Translations under genes and position numbers: made by a program
Notes under the pieces: generated by a model
What the model saw: the letters and a program-made list of their open reading frames with translations, nothing else
What the model was told of the DNA's origin: nothing
Database searches by the model: none
Assembly: GCA_024685975.1 (NCBI GenBank)
Contig: JAIBDZ010000007.1
Location: forward strand, 25,900-89,899
Length of the DNA stretch: 64,000 nucleotides
Source: Piscirickettsiaceae bacterium
GTDB lineage: Bacteria > Pseudomonadota > Gammaproteobacteria > Nitrosococcales > Methylophagaceae
Reading direction: 5' to 3'
Shown here: piece by piece, positions 9,739 to 18,828 of the stretch
Layout: each line of letters starts with the position of its first letter
How positions within the stretch are numbered: the first letter of the stretch is position 1

Positions 9739-10458
9739 TTAAATAGACTGCTCTATCCCGCTGGCATTTTTGCCAGCGGGATAATTGTGCAAAATAGCAC
9801 GATCAAAAGTACCATCATGTATCGCACTGGCAACTAGTACGTGAGATACCTGTTCATTCGCTAATGATATTAAATCATGCGATGAACGCACCCCTCCAGC
9901 AGCAATAACGGCCGCACTTGGCTTTTTTTGTTGGATCAGTTTAATCAACTGATAATCAGGTCCTTGGCCCATCCCAACATAATCCAAATTCATTGCTATT
10001 ACCTGTTGAGGCCATAACGTCTCTTGCTGCCATAAACTGGCTAACCCTAATAATTCACCCGCTTTAAAATCCAAAGACAAGATGAACGGCATATCGCTCT
10101 GCAAGATGGATAGATCCGTCAAGGTTTCACTCCCGACAACGGGTAACATCATTAAATCATGAACCCGTTCAATATCAGCTAATGACGTGACACCGCAATC
10201 TAGCCAAAAACACACATCAGGAAAACGGGCTACGATGCGCTCATACTGCTCCGATTGAAGCTTCTGCCCAGAAATACTATCTAAATCAGCAATATAAATA
10301 GTCTTAAAAGGAAATAAAGCCAAAATATCAGCAATAACATCTTCCAACTTAGTTGATGCCGTCACGAATGACTTCAAAGGGGCATATCTATCGCGCAGGC
10401 CAGCTTGTGCATGCACAACAATCCCCCCCTTCAGATCAATGACCGGTATAATTTCCAC
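9739..10458 (-). CDS. HisA/HisF-related TIM-barrel protein of the C1-cofactor cluster
   Basis: A 239-residue (beta/alpha)8 protein related to the histidine enzymes HisA and HisF. It starts with MEIIPVIDLKGGIVVHA (HisA-like phosphate-site region), shows IYIADLDSISG in the middle, and ends with AAGGVRSSHDL and VLVASAIHDGTFDRA. It stands alone amid H4MPT and methylofuran genes, far from any his gene. HisA-like relatives occur in archaea and in methylotroph C1 clusters, so a role in cofactor synthesis is more likely than one in histidine synthesis. The substrate is unknown. GTG at 10458 is supported by AGGA 6 bp upstream. Only 22 bp separate it from the divergent ATP-grasp gene. Confidence 0.8.
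   Translation of the reverse strand: MEIIPVIDLKGGIVVHAQAGLRDRYAPLKSFVTASTKLEDVIADILALFPFKTIYIADLDSISGQKLQSEQYERIVARFPDVCFWLDCGVTSLADIERVHDLMMLPVVGSETLTDLSILQSDMPFILSLDFKAGELLGLASLWQQETLWPQQVIAMNLDYVGMGQGPDYQLIKLIQQKKPSAAVIAAGGVRSSHDLISLANEQVSHVLVASAIHDGTFDRAILHNYPAGKNASGIEQSI
9754..9783. terminator. Perfect 13-bp hairpin after fae
   Basis: The arms TATCCCGCTGGCA (9754-9766) and TGCCAGCGGGATA (9771-9783) close a TTTT loop with no mismatch, 18 bp behind the fae stop. It is symmetric and could stop transcription from either side, but neither flank has a proper U-tract. It lies inside the 3' coding end of the convergent HisA-like gene, so that gene's last residues are encoded by the hairpin. Confidence 0.7.
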
Positions 10459-10480
10459 AACCCTTCCTCATTAAAACATT

Positions 10481-11491
10481 ATGAACGTTTTTGTTTACGA
10501 ACATATCACCAGTGGCGCCCTCGTTGATGACATACTGCCATCAAGCCTGATGCGCGAAGGTGCAATGATGCGTGATGCCATCATTAACGACTGCCTACAA
10601 ACAAAACAATGCCAAATAAGTGTAATGCAAGACCACCGTCTTAAAAAGACGTTAAATTCAACCGAGTCGTCATCAATACAAAGCTTTACCGTCGATGACT
10701 CAACTCAATACCGACACTATTGGCAACATTGTTTGAATGCCTGTGACGCCATCATCATCATCGCGCCAGAATCAGATCAATGTTTAGCGACATTGCACCA
10801 ACAAGCCTTAAAATACAATAAGCGCTGTCTAGGCTCTTCACTTGAAGCCATCCGTATCACGTCTGATAAACAGCAGTGTCATCTAGTATTACAGCAACAA
10901 CAGTTATCCGTTCCCAATAGCGTATTAGCTAATCATTGGACACAACACGCTTTTAACAGTCCAAATGGATACATCAGCAAACCCATTGACGGTGCAGGAT
11001 GTTTAAATACTTTCTTCTGGCCTGATAGAAAAGCGCTTGAAGCCGCCCTACCTCAACATCAAACCAGTGTCATACAAACTTTTATCCCTGGCCATACACT
11101 CAGCCTATCCTTGCTCTACTCCCAACAAGACAGTTGCGTTCTATCCATTAATCAACAGCATATTCGCTGCCAAGACAAACAATTTGAACTCAGCGCTTGC
11201 AGCATTAACGATGTCGATCCAAGCCACTTTTCGACACAGCAAGCCTATGCTTTGGCGCAACAAATACATAATGCTATCCCTGGTCTTTGGGGATTTGTGG
11301 GTATTGATCTGATAATTAATGACGATGCTTGTTATATTATCGATATTAATCCACGACCAACAACCAGCTATTGCGGCCTTCATCACTCATTAAACATCAA
11401 TCCAATGCAATTACTCTTTAATATCCTCGCTGATAAACCATTACCCCAAAATATCATGCACAATGCAACACCGGCTCACATCACGCTATGA
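10481..11491 (+). CDS. ATP-grasp ligase, MfnD-like
   Basis: A 336-residue ATP-grasp protein. Visible elements are a QQLSVPNSVLA segment typical of the fold, the SKPIDGAGCLNTF loop, and a metal-binding YIIDINPRPTTSYCGL end. In methanogens the ATP-grasp enzyme MfnD ligates glutamate to tyramine during methanofuran synthesis, and methylotroph C1 clusters carry an equivalent gene (Orf17-type). The following genes resemble MfnF, MfnE and MfnA, so an MfnD-like role is a sound inference, though not proven by residues I can check. No clear ribosome site precedes the ATG. The next gene overlaps it by 4 bp (ATGA). Confidence 0.8.
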   Translation: MNVFVYEHITSGALVDDILPSSLMREGAMMRDAIINDCLQTKQCQISVMQDHRLKKTLNSTESSSIQSFTVDDSTQYRHYWQHCLNACDAIIIIAPESDQCLATLHQQALKYNKRCLGSSLEAIRITSDKQQCHLVLQQQQLSVPNSVLANHWTQHAFNSPNGYISKPIDGAGCLNTFFWPDRKALEAALPQHQTSVIQTFIPGHTLSLSLLYSQQDSCVLSINQQHIRCQDKQFELSACSINDVDPSHFSTQQAYALAQQIHNAIPGLWGFVGIDLIINDDACYIIDINPRPTTSYCGLHHSLNINPMQLLFNILADKPLPQNIMHNATPAHITL

Positions 11492-12525
11492 CATCATCAT
11501 TGATTACAGGTTGGGATATTGGCGGCGCACACGTTAAGGTCGCGCAATGTACATCAACAGGACAGCTCATCGATGTCTTTGAGCTCTCTTGCCCTTTATG
11601 GTTAGGCCTCGAGCACCTCAGTAACGCCATTAACACCGCTCGCCAACAACTAGCCCCTAGCACTCGCCACGCCATCACTATGACGGGAGAACTAGTGGAT
11701 CTATTTCCAAACAGACAAGCAGGGGTCGCGGCAATATTAACCCACTTTAATCAACATATCCCTGCAGAACAATGCCAAGTTTACGCAGGTCAAACTCAAT
11801 GGCTCTCCCCCAATAATGCCCAACAATCATGGCCGCAAGTCGCTTCTCAAAACTGGCAAGCCAGCGCCACTTACGCCGCACAAAAAATCAGTGATGGGTT
11901 GTTTGTTGATGTTGGTAGCACCACCAGCGATATTATTGCGATTTCACAACATCAGTCCCAAGCCGTCGCCTTTAATGATTTTGAACGCCAAATCGCCCAT
12001 GAATTGTATTATGCTGGTGCAATTCGCACGCCACTCATTGCCATCGCCCATCAAGCCCAATTTCAGCAAAACACGGTACCATTAGCCGCAGAATTTTTTG
12101 CCACCACAGCTGATTGTTGGATTTTAACAAATGCACTACAAGCAGAATCTATTAACGATCAAAGCGCTGATGGCAAAAGCTGGCAAAAACATCATTGTGT
12201 ACAACGCATTGCACGATTATTAGGAACAGATGCTGATGCGCACCCGATGACAGAATGGATACAATTAGCCCGTTGGTTCAATCAACAACAAACTTTGCGA
12301 TTAAGCCAAGCTTGTCAACACGTGATACAACAACACCCTGAACTACCGGATTCAGCGCCGCTTATTGGCGCGGGTGTGGGACGGTTTATGGTCAAATTAT
12401 GTGCAGAACAACTAGCAAGACCATACCTCGAATTTGACGCATTGCTAGACAATAGCCACCAACACGCAGCCGATCATGCGCCCGCTGTCGCTGTAGCCCT
12501 TCTAGCTTGCAATGACATCACGTAA
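11488..12525 (+). CDS. Hydantoinase/oxoprolinase-family C1-cofactor protein, MfnF-like
   Basis: A 345-residue protein with an actin-like ATPase fold start (GWDIGGAHVKVAQ, residues 8-20) and a second phosphate loop VDVGSTTSDIIAIS near residue 148, as in the H4MPT-linked C1-transfer proteins of the hydantoinase A family. In methanogens the homologue MfnF joins the aminomethylfuran diphosphate unit to the tyramine-glutamate part of methanofuran. Here it would make the matching bond in methylofuran (inferred). It overlaps the ATP-grasp gene by 4 bp and pabB by up to 14 bp, so it belongs to a tightly coupled operon. Confidence 0.82.
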   Translation: MTSSLITGWDIGGAHVKVAQCTSTGQLIDVFELSCPLWLGLEHLSNAINTARQQLAPSTRHAITMTGELVDLFPNRQAGVAAILTHFNQHIPAEQCQVYAGQTQWLSPNNAQQSWPQVASQNWQASATYAAQKISDGLFVDVGSTTSDIIAISQHQSQAVAFNDFERQIAHELYYAGAIRTPLIAIAHQAQFQQNTVPLAAEFFATTADCWILTNALQAESINDQSADGKSWQKHHCVQRIARLLGTDADAHPMTEWIQLARWFNQQQTLRLSQACQHVIQQHPELPDSAPLIGAGVGRFMVKLCAEQLARPYLEFDALLDNSHQHAADHAPAVAVALLACNDIT

Positions 12526-13927
12526 AATACGCCCTATGTCATCGAACTTGCCACCGTTATATCAATCGCTTCCTTATCATGCCGACTCAAGCCATTATTT
12601 CGAGCGTATCAGGCATTACGACTGGCCTGTTTTCTTTGATAGCACACCCTCGAGCCAGCACAGTAATCGTTACGATATTCTTACTGCTGCGCCATTCCAA
12701 ACCCTGACCACTTGGGGCGATACCAGTTATATTGAAAAAGAAGGCCATAAAGAGGGTTACCAACAAGATCCTTTTATTCTATTACAACAACAATTAGCCT
12801 TATTCCAACACCCATCACTGCCTCATTTTCCTTTTTGTGGGGGGGCTATTGGGCTTTTTTCTTATGATTTAGGTCGACAACTAGAAACGCTGCCCTCCTT
12901 AGCTAAAGATCTTGAACAATGTCCGGAGATGTTAATTGGTTTTTATGATTGGGCAATTATTTCTGATCATCATACCCAGCAATGTCACTTGGTCAGTTTT
13001 GGTCATCATGACAAAACACAACACATCTGGCCGCGACTCATTGCACAATTACAAGATGAACAACAACCTGCTTTAGATAAAATGGTGGTAACAGGCGCCT
13101 TAGAAAGTCAATTGACCGAGGCCCGTTACCACGATGCTTTTCAACGCATAAAACACTATATTCGTGAAGGTGACTGCTACCAAGTCAATTTAGCCAAACG
13201 CTTTGAAATCTCGGCCCAAGGTGATCCATGGCATGCTTACTTACTACTCCGTGAGCATAACCCTGCTCCATTCTCGACTTTTTTTGATACGCCTCATCTG
13301 TCGATATTAAGTTCATCACCTGAACGCTTATTAAAATTAGATCAAACACAAGTCGAAACCAAGCCAATTAAAGGCACACGGCCAAGAGATCTTAACGATC
13401 CAGACAAAGATGCTGCACTCGCACAAGCATTACAGAACAGCACTAAAGATAGAGCTGAAAATTTAATGATTGTCGATTTATTACGCAATGATCTAGGAAA
13501 AGTGTGCCAGCCAGGCTCTATCGCCGTGCCTGCTCCTTTTGCCATTGAATCTTTTGCAACCGTCCATCATCTTGTAAGTACGATTACAGGCCAATTAGGG
13601 CAAGGACAAGATGCAACCACCTTACTCGAAGCCTGTTTCCCCGGTGGCTCTATCACTGGAGCCCCTAAACTCCGTGCGATGGAAATTATTGAAGAGTTAG
13701 AACCTGAAAGACGTGGCGCCTATTGTGGTTCCATGGCTTATATCGGTTTTGATGGCAATATGGATAGTAATATTCTGATCCGCACCCTTGTTTATAATCA
13801 ACAGCGGCTTCGGTTTTGGGCTGGAGGTGGTATCGTAGCGGATTCTGATGCCAACCAAGAATACCAAGAAGTCCATGATAAAGCGGCGGCTATTTTTGGT
13901 GTCATCGAACGATTACGACAGCTATGA
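12512..13927 (+). CDS. pabB: Aminodeoxychorismate synthase component I
   Basis: A 471-residue chorismate-using enzyme that makes 4-amino-4-deoxychorismate for p-aminobenzoate, a precursor of folate and of H4MPT. Diagnostic motifs are GDCYQVNLAKRFE, SSSPERLLK, KPIKGTRPRD, RAENLMIVDLLRNDLGKV and CFPGGSITGAPK. The lysine in PIKGTRPR marks the PabB rather than the TrpE subgroup. It sits inside the C1-cofactor operon, so it probably serves H4MPT production. ATG at 12512 overlaps the preceding stop by 14 bp. A second in-frame ATG at 12536 (residue 9) is equally possible because neither has a strong ribosome site. No pabA lies in the window. Confidence 0.93.
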   Translation: MTSRKIRPMSSNLPPLYQSLPYHADSSHYFERIRHYDWPVFFDSTPSSQHSNRYDILTAAPFQTLTTWGDTSYIEKEGHKEGYQQDPFILLQQQLALFQHPSLPHFPFCGGAIGLFSYDLGRQLETLPSLAKDLEQCPEMLIGFYDWAIISDHHTQQCHLVSFGHHDKTQHIWPRLIAQLQDEQQPALDKMVVTGALESQLTEARYHDAFQRIKHYIREGDCYQVNLAKRFEISAQGDPWHAYLLLREHNPAPFSTFFDTPHLSILSSSPERLLKLDQTQVETKPIKGTRPRDLNDPDKDAALAQALQNSTKDRAENLMIVDLLRNDLGKVCQPGSIAVPAPFAIESFATVHHLVSTITGQLGQGQDATTLLEACFPGGSITGAPKLRAMEIIEELEPERRGAYCGSMAYIGFDGNMDSNILIRTLVYNQQRLRFWAGGGIVADSDANQEYQEVHDKAAAIFGVIERLRQL

Positions 13928-14505
13928 TCGTTGTCAAACTAGGTGGTAGCCTCTTTAGCAATCCTTTATTGACGACATGGTTAGAGCAACTGACACAACA
14001 AGCACAGCAGCACACTATCATCATTGTGCCAGGTGGCGGCCCTTTTGCCGATACAGTTAGACAGGCTGATATTGCACATGATCTCGATGCAACAACAACA
14101 CATCATATGGCGATCTTAGCCATGCGGCAGTTTGGCTTATTGTTGCTCGATTTATGCCCATCAGCACAAAGTTATACCTACCCAAGCAACACAGCCACAT
14201 CTTTACCACCATTATCGATATGGTTGCCTGATCAGCAGTTATTGTCAGCGCCCACGCTACCACATAGTTGGGATGTGACGTCTGATACATTAGCGCTATG
14301 GTTAGCCCAACAACACCATGCAGACTCGCTTACCTTACTCAAACACAATGTCACCCATCCATTTTCACTCGCTGAACTGAGCCAACACAATATCATTGAT
14401 CAAGCTTTTGAAGCACAACTTCAACAAGCACCCATACCATTCACGATCGTTGATGCAAACACAGTACAAACTATCCATCGACATCCAGCATCCCACACCC
14501 CATGA
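13924..14505 (+). CDS. Amino acid kinase-family protein, MfnE-like
   Basis: A short 193-residue amino acid kinase fold. MIVVKLGGSLF (residues 1-11) holds the Lys-Gly-Gly nucleotide site, HTIIIVPGGGPFADTV (about 29-45) is the substrate glycine loop, and WDVTSDTLALWLA (near 88) is the adenine-side segment. It is much shorter than aspartate or glutamate kinases but close to MfnE of methanogens, which phosphorylates aminomethylfuran phosphate. The same role in methylofuran synthesis is inferred from the operon. It overlaps pabB and the next gene by 4 bp each (ATGA). Confidence 0.82.
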   Translation: MIVVKLGGSLFSNPLLTTWLEQLTQQAQQHTIIIVPGGGPFADTVRQADIAHDLDATTTHHMAILAMRQFGLLLLDLCPSAQSYTYPSNTATSLPPLSIWLPDQQLLSAPTLPHSWDVTSDTLALWLAQQHHADSLTLLKHNVTHPFSLAELSQHNIIDQAFEAQLQQAPIPFTIVDANTVQTIHRHPASHTP

Positions 14506-15695
14506 CACATTTAACCGAACTCTATGAGCTGATCTCTCATATCAGCGAGCTCTCTAACAGCTCGGATACTCATAAGCAGGCAATACCGCCAATCACACAA
14601 CATGCTTGTGAGCCGCAGCAATTTGCATCATTACTGAGTTTATTGTTACAAGAAGGTCAACAACATCAACGCCTAGATTGGGCAGCTCATATGACCAGCC
14701 CCATCTCTCATGCAGCCTTGATGGGGCAAATAGTTAATCAACTTCATAATGGTAATTTATTATCACCAGAGCTTTATCCTGTATTGGCTGACATTGAGCA
14801 TAGCACTGTGTCTTGGTTGAGCGAATTATTTGAGCAACCCTATGGTCATATGACAGCTGGCAGTAGTTACGGCAACCTAGAGGCCTTGTGGCAGGCTAAA
14901 CAAGCTAGTACACGTCGTACGGTCTATGCCTCGACCAGTACACACTACTCTATTCATAAAGCCTGTCAGTTATTAGACCTTGAGCTCGTCGAGATACCAT
15001 GCAATTCAGTCCAACAACTTGACATCGAAGCCTTAGAAATAGCGTGCCAACAACAGCCGCCTCTTGCCATTGTAGCGAACGCTGGCACTTCAGCCTTCGG
15101 AGCATTTGATCCAATCGAAGCCTGTGTCAACATCGCCAAACAATACCAAGCATGGTGCCATATTGACGCTGCATGGGGTGGTGGACTCAAATTATTACCC
15201 GAATATGCACCACACTTTGGCTGCAAGCTATCGCAGGTTGATTCACTGTGTTTCGATCCGCATAAAGCCTGGGGACAACCCAAACCCAGTAGCTTTTTAT
15301 TTTATCGACAACCAACATCCTTAATTTTTGACGCAAACTATCTCCAACAACCACCACAAGGACAGCTTCATGGCAGCCGTGGTGGTGAAGCGTGTTTACC
15401 TTTATGGCTAACATTACAAACCCAAGGCATAAAAGGCCTCACGCAATGGTGTCGCAATGCCATAACTGAAGCTCAATCTTTAGCTGACACATTACAAGAG
15501 AAAACAAATTGGGTTGTTTATCCGCAGCAGTCGGGCATTGTTTGTTTCCAATGCAGCGTCGATTTAACCCCACTGATTCAACAAGGCATATTATCTCTTG
15601 TTCAACACGAATCAGGGCCTATATATCGCTGTGTATTTATCGGTGAAAGCGTGTCATCTAAGGCGGTGACGACTCAATTACAGCCTTATTTTTAA
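14502..15695 (+). CDS. PLP-dependent group II decarboxylase, MfnA-like
   Basis: A 397-residue fold-type I pyridoxal phosphate enzyme of the glutamate/tyrosine decarboxylase family. The HMTSP motif, TAGSSYGNLEAL (phosphate site), VANAGTSAFGAFDPI, WCHIDAAWGGG (Asp for the pyridine nitrogen) and FDPHKAWGQPKPSS with the Schiff-base Lys are all present. In methanogens MfnA makes tyramine from tyrosine for methanofuran. Its place at the end of the MfnD/F/E-like operon suggests a comparable job, but aspartate or another amino acid cannot be excluded as substrate. Its last 38 bp overlap the 3' end of the convergent damX-like gene. Confidence 0.82.
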   Translation: MTHLTELYELISHISELSNSSDTHKQAIPPITQHACEPQQFASLLSLLLQEGQQHQRLDWAAHMTSPISHAALMGQIVNQLHNGNLLSPELYPVLADIEHSTVSWLSELFEQPYGHMTAGSSYGNLEALWQAKQASTRRTVYASTSTHYSIHKACQLLDLELVEIPCNSVQQLDIEALEIACQQQPPLAIVANAGTSAFGAFDPIEACVNIAKQYQAWCHIDAAWGGGLKLLPEYAPHFGCKLSQVDSLCFDPHKAWGQPKPSSFLFYRQPTSLIFDANYLQQPPQGQLHGSRGGEACLPLWLTLQTQGIKGLTQWCRNAITEAQSLADTLQEKTNWVVYPQQSGIVCFQCSVDLTPLIQQGILSLVQHESGPIYRCVFIGESVSSKAVTTQLQPYF

Positions 15696-17115
15696 TCTGA
15701 ATATGAATACTGTCAAAGCGCCGTAACCAAGAAGGCACTGAATTTAAAGGCTCAGGCCAAGTCTCACTGGCTGCCAGTGCGGCCTGTTTACTGTCGAATA
15801 AACCATATAACAACACATGCCAAACTTTACCGTTTCGAGTACTTTCGAAAATAGCGACATCCCCTACCAATTGATACTTATCCATAAAGTCATAGACTTC
15901 CTGCCTATCCCAAGACCCCATTAGCTGAAAAGTATAATCTCTATCCGCTTGCTCAAGTATCCAATCTTTTTGGTGATAGTGTCTCAACACTGGTTCATTA
16001 GACACTTCAGTCGATTCTTCAGCAGGAGCCACCGGCTGACTATCGACAGGGGTAATCGGTAAGTTTCCTGAAGTCTCAGGCGCATTTAATGGCGTCAGAT
16101 CTGTTGGAATTTCAGCCAATAACTCTGCCAACTCATCGCGCTGCTCTTGCTCTTCTGTAACAACCAAAGGTAAAGGCTCTTCAGGTTCAAAATGTACTGG
16201 TTCATTCTCTTGCTGCATAGATTTATCTTGTTCATCAAACCAACCATTAATCGTATCTTGATAAGCCAATAACAATAAAATGCTCACGACAATAATGACA
16301 ACACCCATCCAGCGTTGTAGTAATTGTGTTCCCGCTTTTGCCCAAAAAGAAGATCGAGGTTTAATACCCAATAATTGTTGGTGTGCTAATTGATTGATTT
16401 TGGCTGGCACACCTTTAGAATGTTGATAAATCCGTTTCAAATCTTTATCTGAAAAGGGCGTATCACCTTGAAAGCCAACTCGCTTAAGCCGAAATAATAA
16501 ATACGCCGGTAGCTCTCTTTCAGGCAAAACCGGCAAACTCACGGTTTGCATACGACTATCAATAACAGAATAAAATTGATAGGGGCTGGAAGAAGCTAAC
16601 ACCGCTTGCAGCAGGCCACCGCTTTCATCTTGTGCGGACAGCCAGTTAGCCAACATATCACGCAATTCCGCCGATAAAACATCTGCATTATCAATTAATA
16701 ACACGGGCGAGATCTTGAGTTGCCTCAACTGAGACAACCGTTGCATTAAGACGGCAATAGGATCGGTTGCTGATTCAATATCTTGGCTATTGACCCCAAA
16801 GGCAACCAAACAATTTGCTAATACAATATGGACATCCGTTTGCTGCTCGGCATCGATATAACACAATCGAAGCTCATCACCGGCACGTTGCATTAATTGA
16901 TGCAGCAAGGTCGACTTACCTAACCCCACATCAGCAACAACATTCACTACTTTTTCACTTGAGCGTAGCAGGTGGAGTAACAAGTTTAGGCGATGGCCAG
17001 CTTGACCTGCAGCAAAAAACAAATCTGTCGCAATAGTTTGATTAAATGGCGCTGCACGTAAGCCTAGCTTAGTAATATAAGCGGGTTCATTTGCTGACGT
17101 GGCCAAATCAGTCAT
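15658..17115 (-). CDS. damX: DamX-like AAA ATPase with C-terminal SPOR domain
   Basis: A 485-residue protein. An AAA ATPase domain comes first (Walker A VADVGLGKSTLLHQ near residue 60, Walker B-like VLLIDNADVL). One transmembrane helix follows at about 272-285 (VVIIVVSILLLLAY), then an acidic Pro/Glu-rich linker and a C-terminal SPOR domain (about 400-480, starting WILEQADRDYTFQLMGS), which binds denuded peptidoglycan at division sites. Gene order aroK-aroB-damX is standard in gammaproteobacteria. It begins 12 bp after aroB. DamX of enterics has largely lost the ATPase motifs, whereas here Walker A is intact. Confidence 0.88.
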   Translation of the reverse strand: MTDLATSANEPAYITKLGLRAAPFNQTIATDLFFAAGQAGHRLNLLLHLLRSSEKVVNVVADVGLGKSTLLHQLMQRAGDELRLCYIDAEQQTDVHIVLANCLVAFGVNSQDIESATDPIAVLMQRLSQLRQLKISPVLLIDNADVLSAELRDMLANWLSAQDESGGLLQAVLASSSPYQFYSVIDSRMQTVSLPVLPERELPAYLLFRLKRVGFQGDTPFSDKDLKRIYQHSKGVPAKINQLAHQQLLGIKPRSSFWAKAGTQLLQRWMGVVIIVVSILLLLAYQDTINGWFDEQDKSMQQENEPVHFEPEEPLPLVVTEEQEQRDELAELLAEIPTDLTPLNAPETSGNLPITPVDSQPVAPAEESTEVSNEPVLRHYHQKDWILEQADRDYTFQLMGSWDRQEVYDFMDKYQLVGDVAIFESTRNGKVWHVLLYGLFDSKQAALAASETWPEPLNSVPSWLRRFDSIHIQIKNKAVIESSPP

Positions 17116-17127
17116 AGTTCAAATCAC

Positions 17128-18213
17128 TTACTGCGTAAATTCAGCTAATGTTTGAGCAAGACTATCACGATCATAATCATCACTTAATATCGCTTGCCCA
17201 ATACCTTTTAATAGTACTAGACGAATCACGCCGGCTTGAACTTTTTTATCCACAGCCATTAATTGCATAAAATCTTCGGATGACAAGTCACCTTCAACAG
17301 ACACCGGTAAATGTGCTGCACTCAATAAGGCTTTTATCCGTTCCACGTCAGTTTTTTTGATCCAACCTTGTCGACAAGATAAATCAGCTGCCATGACCAT
17401 ACCAACTGCAATCGCTTCACCGTGCAAATAAGTCCCGTACCCTAAACCCGTTTCTATCGCATGACCAAAAGTATGTCCCAAGTTAAGCAAGGCGCGTACA
17501 CCTTGTTCGCGCTCATCTTGAGCAACAACATCCGCTTTATCTTGGCATGACCGTGCTATCGCTTCAGCCAACAATGTCGGATCGCGCTCGACAAGGCCTG
17601 AGATATTGTCTTCAATCCATGTAAAGAAATCAGGATCATTGATCAAACCATATTTAATCACTTCCGCTAAACCTGAAGCGAGTTGACGATCATCTAATGT
17701 ATTTAACGTCGCCGTATCCGCAATCACGCATTGAGGTTGGTAAAAAGCACCTATCATATTCTTACCAAGAGCATGGTTAACCGCCGTTTTTCCACCAACA
17801 GAAGAATCGACTTGTGATAATAATGTCGTCGGAATTTGAATGAATGGCACACCGCGCTGATAACATGCTGCAGCAAACCCTGCCATATCACCAATCACAC
17901 CGCCACCTAAGGCAATAATCGTTACTTGTCGCGATAATTTGGCCGATAATAAACCATCAAAAATTTGATTCATTACGGTTAAGGTTTTAAATGACTCACC
18001 ATCAGGCAAAATAACAGTTTCACATTGCAGGCCTTGGTCTTTTAAAGTCGACACCACATCCTCTAAATATAAAGGAGCTACCGTCGTATTCGTGACAATA
18101 CAGACTGAGTCGGCCTGAATATGTTGTATCAGTAATTGAGGCTCATTTAATAAGTTCTGCCCAATATAAATTGGGTAAGAACGGTCACCTAAAGCAACTT
18201 GTAATGTTTTCAT
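17128..18213 (-). CDS. aroB: 3-dehydroquinate synthase
   Basis: About 361 residues. It converts DAHP to 3-dehydroquinate, the second shikimate step, using NAD and a divalent metal. Family motifs include [26 protein letters not shown] (dinucleotide glycine loop), [22 protein letters not shown], and the metal ligands in [19 protein letters not shown] and HGEAIAVGM. The upstream TTG at 18216 is in frame, but ATG at 18213 is the more natural start. It follows aroK by 8 bp and is cotranscribed with it. Confidence 0.96.
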   Translation of the reverse strand: MKTLQVALGDRSYPIYIGQNLLNEPQLLIQHIQADSVCIVTNTTVAPLYLEDVVSTLKDQGLQCETVILPDGESFKTLTVMNQIFDGLLSAKLSRQVTIIALGGGVIGDMAGFAAACYQRGVPFIQIPTTLLSQVDSSVGGKTAVNHALGKNMIGAFYQPQCVIADTATLNTLDDRQLASGLAEVIKYGLINDPDFFTWIEDNISGLVERDPTLLAEAIARSCQDKADVVAQDEREQGVRALLNLGHTFGHAIETGLGYGTYLHGEAIAVGMVMAADLSCRQGWIKKTDVERIKALLSAAHLPVSVEGDLSSEDFMQLMAVDKKVQAGVIRLVLLKGIGQAILSDDYDRDSLAQTLAEFTQ

Positions 18214-18221
18214 CAAATGTC

Positions 18222-18743
18222 TTATTGATCCAATTGTTCTAATTTTTTAATCAAATTCGACACCACATATTGGATCGATTGATCACCGGTTCTTAATTCC
18301 ACATCGGCAACACCTTGATAAAGTGGCGCTCGATGCTCAATTAAGGCTTTAATTGTTTCTGTTGGGTTAGCCGTTTGCAATAAAGGCCTATTTTTATCTT
18401 TTTTTGTTCGCTTAAGTAATTGCTCTAACGATGCCGACAGATAAACGACATATCCTCGCGCTCTTAACATACGTCTATTTTCTTCTAACAATACCGCTCC
18501 ACCACCAGTGGCAACAACTACATTTTTCTTAGCTGTTAGCTCAGCAACGACTTTTTGTTCACGTTGTCTAAACCCTTCCTCACCTTCCATTTCAAAAATC
18601 CATGAAATAGACACGCCCGTTCGTTTTTCAATTTCCTTATCGGTATCATAAAAATCACGCTTCAAAGCCTTAGCCAACTGTCTGCCAACTGTCGACTTCC
18701 CAGCCCCCATCGGGCCAACTAAGAAAATATTACTTGCAATCAC
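18222..18743 (-). CDS. aroK: Shikimate kinase
   Basis: A 173-residue kinase that phosphorylates shikimate at the 3-hydroxyl. It has a Walker A loop [15 protein letters not shown] (from residue 11), the shikimate-binding [29 protein letters not shown], and the lid arginines in KKDKNRPLL. The start codon is GTG and I see no better one. It lies 86 bp downstream of pilQ, separated by a strong terminator, so aroK-aroB-damX probably has its own promoter in that gap. Confidence 0.96.
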   Translation of the reverse strand: MIASNIFLVGPMGAGKSTVGRQLAKALKRDFYDTDKEIEKRTGVSISWIFEMEGEEGFRQREQKVVAELTAKKNVVVATGGGAVLLEENRRMLRARGYVVYLSASLEQLLKRTKKDKNRPLLQTANPTETIKALIEHRAPLYQGVADVELRTGDQSIQYVVSNLIKKLEQLDQ

Positions 18744-18775
18744 GCTGTCATTATCTCAACTTTTTCAGGTATAAA

Positions 18776-18804
18776 CAAAAAAGCCGGGACAAGCCCGGCT
18801 TTTC
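18776..18804 (-). terminator. Rho-independent terminator between pilQ and aroK
   Basis: On the minus strand the arms AAAAGCCGGG and CCCGGCTTTT pair perfectly around a five-base loop (18779-18788 with 18794-18803), followed by a TTTTTTG tract. This is a canonical terminator 25 bp after the pilQ stop and separates the pilus operon from the aro genes. Confidence 0.92.
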
Positions 18805-18828
18805 GTTACATTATGTCATTAAAGTGAA

